Source: Rodentolepis nana (taxonomy: Eukaryota; Platyhelminthes; Cestoda; Cyclophyllidea; Hymenolepididae). From it: 10,391 bases of DNA. Location of the stretch: assembly GCA_900617975.1 (NCBI GenBank), contig UZAE01014498.1, positions 3,542 to 13,932 on the forward strand. The letters are read 5' to 3'. Of this stretch, positions 7,916 through 10,391 are shown piece after piece; position 1 is the first letter of the stretch; each line of letters opens with the position of its first letter. Position numbers and translations under genes: made by a program. The notes below the pieces were generated by a model. It had not been told where the DNA came from, did no database searches, and saw only the letters and a list, made by a program, of their open reading frames with translations.

Positions 7916-8955
7916 TCCATTTCACACTGATTCAATTCCCACCATATATGTACGCTCTCCCAATGTTCACCAAATGACTCAGTTGTCCTATCTTCAAATT
8001 ACACTTTGTCCCATTTAATAAGCTCGCAGACGTATAGTTGACTGTCCAAAAACGGGTCTATTTCCCTTGTAAGTTGCAGGATTGAAATGATGTAAAGTGG
8101 ATTAGAAGTTTGTACTTGCTTATTCGTTAAGCACCCCACAAGGACGACTAAAATGAAATTTGTATTTTAAGTTGAAATTTGATATGGACAAAAACATACT
8201 TCGATTCCTTAAGTACCTCTACTTGTCATTGCTCGTTTTGCACGTTGGTTTGTAACCGATTGAGTCTGTAATGGTAAGTTAACTTCTTCCTATTTCTAAT
8301 CTTCGTCGTACCCTGAGGGCTTAGTATGGTCTTGAAAATCGTGTTCTCAAGGAAATCTCCACATGAAGTTTACTCTCACTCATCAAATTTTAAATGCCCT
8401 ATTTAAAGCATATTAGGTTTTGGTATTTGAGTTGTCGTTTAAGTAAATTTGATGTGATTATCAACCCAAACTCCAAAAAATATGGAAATGGACGCAAAGC
8501 ATGAGAAAATCTACATTTGTTTATAAAGGATGAAATACAGTAAAATAATTATAACCATAGTCTGGGAATGTTGTCGAAAACATTTGACCTTCGTTTGGGT
8601 ACATGCCATTGTCGGTCATGATCCAGTCTGTTACTTTATGGCATTTAGAGCACATGAGTAATCCTTTCCTTGAACGATTCTTTATTTAACCTTTAAATAG
8701 CACCAAGTCTGACTTTCATGAATTTTCATATAAGTAAACTTTGATACATCTACAAAAATGGTTTCATTTTCGTACCATTTATCCAATATTCCCATGTCAG
8801 CAAACACCACTTGAGCATAGTGCAAAATTTGTAATAAAGAAATAAATTGAAGTAAAATATAACATTATTCAAGTTTAGTGAATCAATTCCAAAATTTAAT
8901 ATCCAGAGGAAGACCTGTAAAACACCATGATTGAAGTTTTTGCATCTCGAGATTT
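7916..8955. other. Non-repeat, apparently non-coding stretch
   Basis: About 1 kb of AT-rich DNA between copies 4 and 5 with no open frame of note, no simple repeat and no recognisable RNA gene. I see nothing specific in it. Confidence 0.6.
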
Positions 8956-8968
8956 ATTTTGAGCAAAT
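8956..8968. repeat. Target-site duplication, left of copy 5
   Basis: ATTTTGAGCAAAT is identical over all 13 bases to 9452-9464. It is the best-preserved flanking repeat in the window, suggesting that copy 5 is the youngest insertion. Confidence 0.9.
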
Positions 8969-9000
8969 GGGGTGTGCGATAGACTTACCTCCACGTGGTG

Positions 9001-9200
9001 CACCCTGGGCAACGTATACTCATACGGCAAAAAATTCTAAACTGGCAGTTGACTTCTGACTTCAAATTGCCATCACCCCAAAACCGGCAGTTGACTTCTG
9101 ACTTCAAACTACCATGACCCCCTGGGTAACGTATACTCATACGGCAAAATCTATTTGTGCACCCTGGGCAACGTATACTCATACGGCAAAAAATTCTATT
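9001..9200 (+). repeat. Triplicated head end (A units) in copy 5
   Basis: Three versions of CTGGGCAACGTATACTCATA plus CGGCAAAA: A1 at 9001-9039, A2 at 9121-9155 (CTGGGTAACG) and A3 at 9157-9200. A1 and A3 also share GTGCACC and AAAAAATTCTA, while A2 starts later. A2 and A3 are spaced about 41 nt apart. Confidence 0.85.
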
Positions 9201-9240
9201 AGTCGGTATTTGACTTCTTACTTCAAACTCCCATGGCCCG
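9040..9240 (+). repeat. Triplicated B units in copy 5
   Basis: Three versions of a roughly 40-nt block: B1 at 9040-9079, B2 at 9082-9121 and B3 at 9201-9240. B1 and B2 are tandem, 42 nt apart and almost identical (GGCAGTTGACTTCTGACTTC). B3 is more diverged (CGGTATTTGACTTCTTACTT). B2 is joined to A2 through a shared CCC. Confidence 0.85.
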
Positions 9241-9451
9241 ACTGCTTGTCATATTCGATCCCTTCCACAGTACCCATCTTACCTTTTTCTCTACCTTTGT
9301 GTCTGTCTGCCTCTTTTACATCTATGAATCGCTCTTCTGTTCCCCACCAATCGACTTTCTGCTACTTTGATGAACCTCCTCTCTGTGGAGCCTGAAGTCA
9401 GCTTAATGGCTAATGATAGTTATCAAAACGTCTGCCATTTGAAATAAATAA

Positions 9452-9464
9452 ATTTTGAGCAAAT
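9452..9464. repeat. Target-site duplication, right of copy 5
   Basis: ATTTTGAGCAAAT follows the AAATAAATAA tail and is identical to 8956-8968. Confidence 0.9.
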
Positions 9465-10391
9465 TGTTTGAATTGATCAGTTAAGAACTGTGTTTTCAAT
9501 TCTATTTTTAACTTGTCTTGAATTCAGATTATTTATAAAAATAAATTCCGGCACCTTAAACTGATACAAGAACTGTTTAACAAGGCGCCATCAATATACC
9601 TCATGTTTTAGACAATGTAATGTCGTCGATGCATTTCTATATAGGCGTCCATTAGAGATTGGGGGGTATGAAAAGCACTATGTCAAGCAAAATATTGGGT
9701 ATAAATTTGTCATGGTTCATGCATTGATCTAATCTGTACTATTTTGAAAGAGCAGAGAACTAACTATCTTCAATTTTCCTTCCCTCCTTCTTCCACTTGT
9801 ATCAACTCAATTTGAACCTCCATTGGAGAAGCATTTCCAATCTTGTAATCTTCATAGTCAGTCTCAACCTAACTTCATATATTGACAGCGATCATGTTTT
9901 CGTATCTTCCAATACTTAATTAGAAATCACACCGTAGAAGCTTATTTGTAAATCGATTTTCTGTACTCAGGTGCTTTATCAATTTATTAGCATATCTCCT
10001 CTCAAGAGATAAAATAAAGATTCACGAGGACGCAACCACTAAGCAGTTTACGCCATAGAAGCAGAACAGAAAACAGAATTGATGTAGAAGCATTATAATG
10101 CAATACAAAATAAAAGTGTATATTACTTAGAATATAAGAGAATATAAGGGGGTTTAGAATCGCGACTAAGCAATAGGAAGATGTATTGGTTTTAATGATA
10201 CTATTAATAGTAGTGCGTTCACATTAGCAAGGGGAATGCCTAGATCCATACAGAGGGAAATGCACGGTTGTTTTGGTAATGTTTGACCTCAGAATGCTCT
10301 TAGTCAGTACAGAAACCACGAGACACTGGATAGCGGTAGTTGTGGTGTTCAAAGAGGAGGGGCACTTAGAAGAAGTGGAGAGGGTTGGGGG
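9465..10391. other. Non-repeat stretch to the right edge
   Basis: About 0.9 kb, mostly AT-rich, with a G6 run (9661-9666) and a tandem 10-mer (AGAATATAAG twice, 10129-10148). Towards the right edge the DNA becomes less AT-rich and a minus-strand frame stays open to the window end (listed separately). No gene was identified. Confidence 0.55.
10224..10391 (-). other. Open frame running off the right edge; possible partial exon
   Basis: On the minus strand a frame is open for 55 codons from the window edge to a TAA at 10224-10226. The translation is rich in serine and threonine (SLNTTTTAIQCLVVSVLTKS, then HFPLYGSRHSPC). There is no ATG, no recognised domain and no clear splice signal. It is recorded because it touches the edge and could belong to a gene outside the window. 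It may well be chance, since its Thr and Ser codons come partly from simple purine/pyrimidine bias. Confidence 0.12.

Larger units (their letters stand above)
8969..9451 (+). mobile_element. SINE-like retroposon, copy 5 (longest, reshuffled head)
   Basis: About 483 nt, with sense direction on the plus strand, flanked by a perfect 13-bp duplication. It starts GGGGTGTGCGATAGACTTAC, continues CTCCACGTGGTG and CACCCTGGGCAACG, and ends TCTGCCATTTGAAATAAATA plus A, with two overlapping AATAAA words in the tail. The front half is unusual: the head end (A) and the TGACTTCTGACTTC block (B) occur three times each in the order A-B-B-A-A-B (9001-9240). One set is normal in the other copies. The back half (linker from 9241, body, GCCTGAAGTCAGCTTAATGG at the 3' side) is ordinary. 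The perfect flanks imply that the reshuffled form was inserted as such or rearranged recently. Open frames on both strands here (65 and 93 codons) are by-products. Confidence 0.9.

Noticed and set aside
9001..9240. Regular short repeats in copy 5 resembling a CRISPR array
   Set aside because: The units alternate in the order A-B-B-A-A-B without unique spacers, and they are parts of a dispersed eukaryotic retroposon.
8985..9395. Frames of 65 and 93 codons on opposite strands in copy 5, with internal amino-acid repeats
   Set aside because: The repeats (CRMSIRCPGC and TYTHTAK) are translations of the A and B DNA units. Both strands being open and other copies being shifted or broken argue against coding.
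88..9451. The family as a DNA transposon of MITE type
   Set aside because: There are no terminal inverted repeats: ends are GGGGTGTGCG and an A-rich tail. The flanking duplications vary in length from 12 to 14 bp and differ at each site, unlike a fixed-length transposase duplication.

Overview
The window looks like non-coding nuclear DNA from a eukaryote, most likely an invertebrate animal. It is AT-rich, has no convincing protein-coding gene, and carries long gene-free stretches, simple repeats and dispersed interspersed repeats. Species cannot be fixed from the sequence. I suspect an invertebrate genome of flatworm-like composition, but this is a guess. The longest open frames are about 60 to 117 codons. 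Those with a clear explanation lie inside the repeats and are nucleotide-level echoes of them.

The dominant structure is a family of five related copies of a short retroposon (SINE-like), together about 17% of the window. Copies 1 to 3 lie on the minus strand (88-381, 4370-4792, 6229-6542) and copies 4 and 5 on the plus strand (7597-7901, 8969-9451). Read in the sense direction, each unit has: (i) a conserved head of about 62 nt beginning GGGGTGTGCG and holding ACTTACCT, a CACGTGG core, CCCTGGGCAACG and CTCATACGGC; (ii) a B block with the doublet TGACTTCTGACTTC; (iii) a linker; (iv) a pyrimidine-rich body with a C-tract that expands; (v) a 3' segment ending GCCATTTGAAA, usually followed by an AAATAAATAA tail. 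Four of the five copies are flanked by direct repeats of 12 to 14 bp, different at each locus, as expected of target-primed reverse transcription. No partner LINE or reverse transcriptase is visible.

The head does not look like a tRNA, 5S or 7SL head. Its ACTTACCT is the exact complement of a strong 5' splice site. The order ACTTACCT, GTGGT, CCCnGGGC recalls the 5' part of U1 snRNA, so a U1-derived head is offered as a testable hypothesis, not a conclusion. On the opposite strand the same motif is a strong AG|GTAAGT donor, kept in four of five copies.

The copies differ in informative ways. Copy 1 lost about 33 nt of head, including the donor. Copy 2 has a G-run blow-up and a duplicated body. 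Copy 5 has a reshuffled head (A-B-B-A-A-B). Copies 3 and 4 form an inverted pair about 1 kb apart. The rest of the window is unique sequence with three guanine-rich tracts of quadruplex type, C-rich and AG microsatellites, and one near-perfect 25-nt palindrome. Small open frames at 822-1163, 1639-1893, 5779-5991 and at the right edge (10224-10391, minus) are recorded at low confidence.
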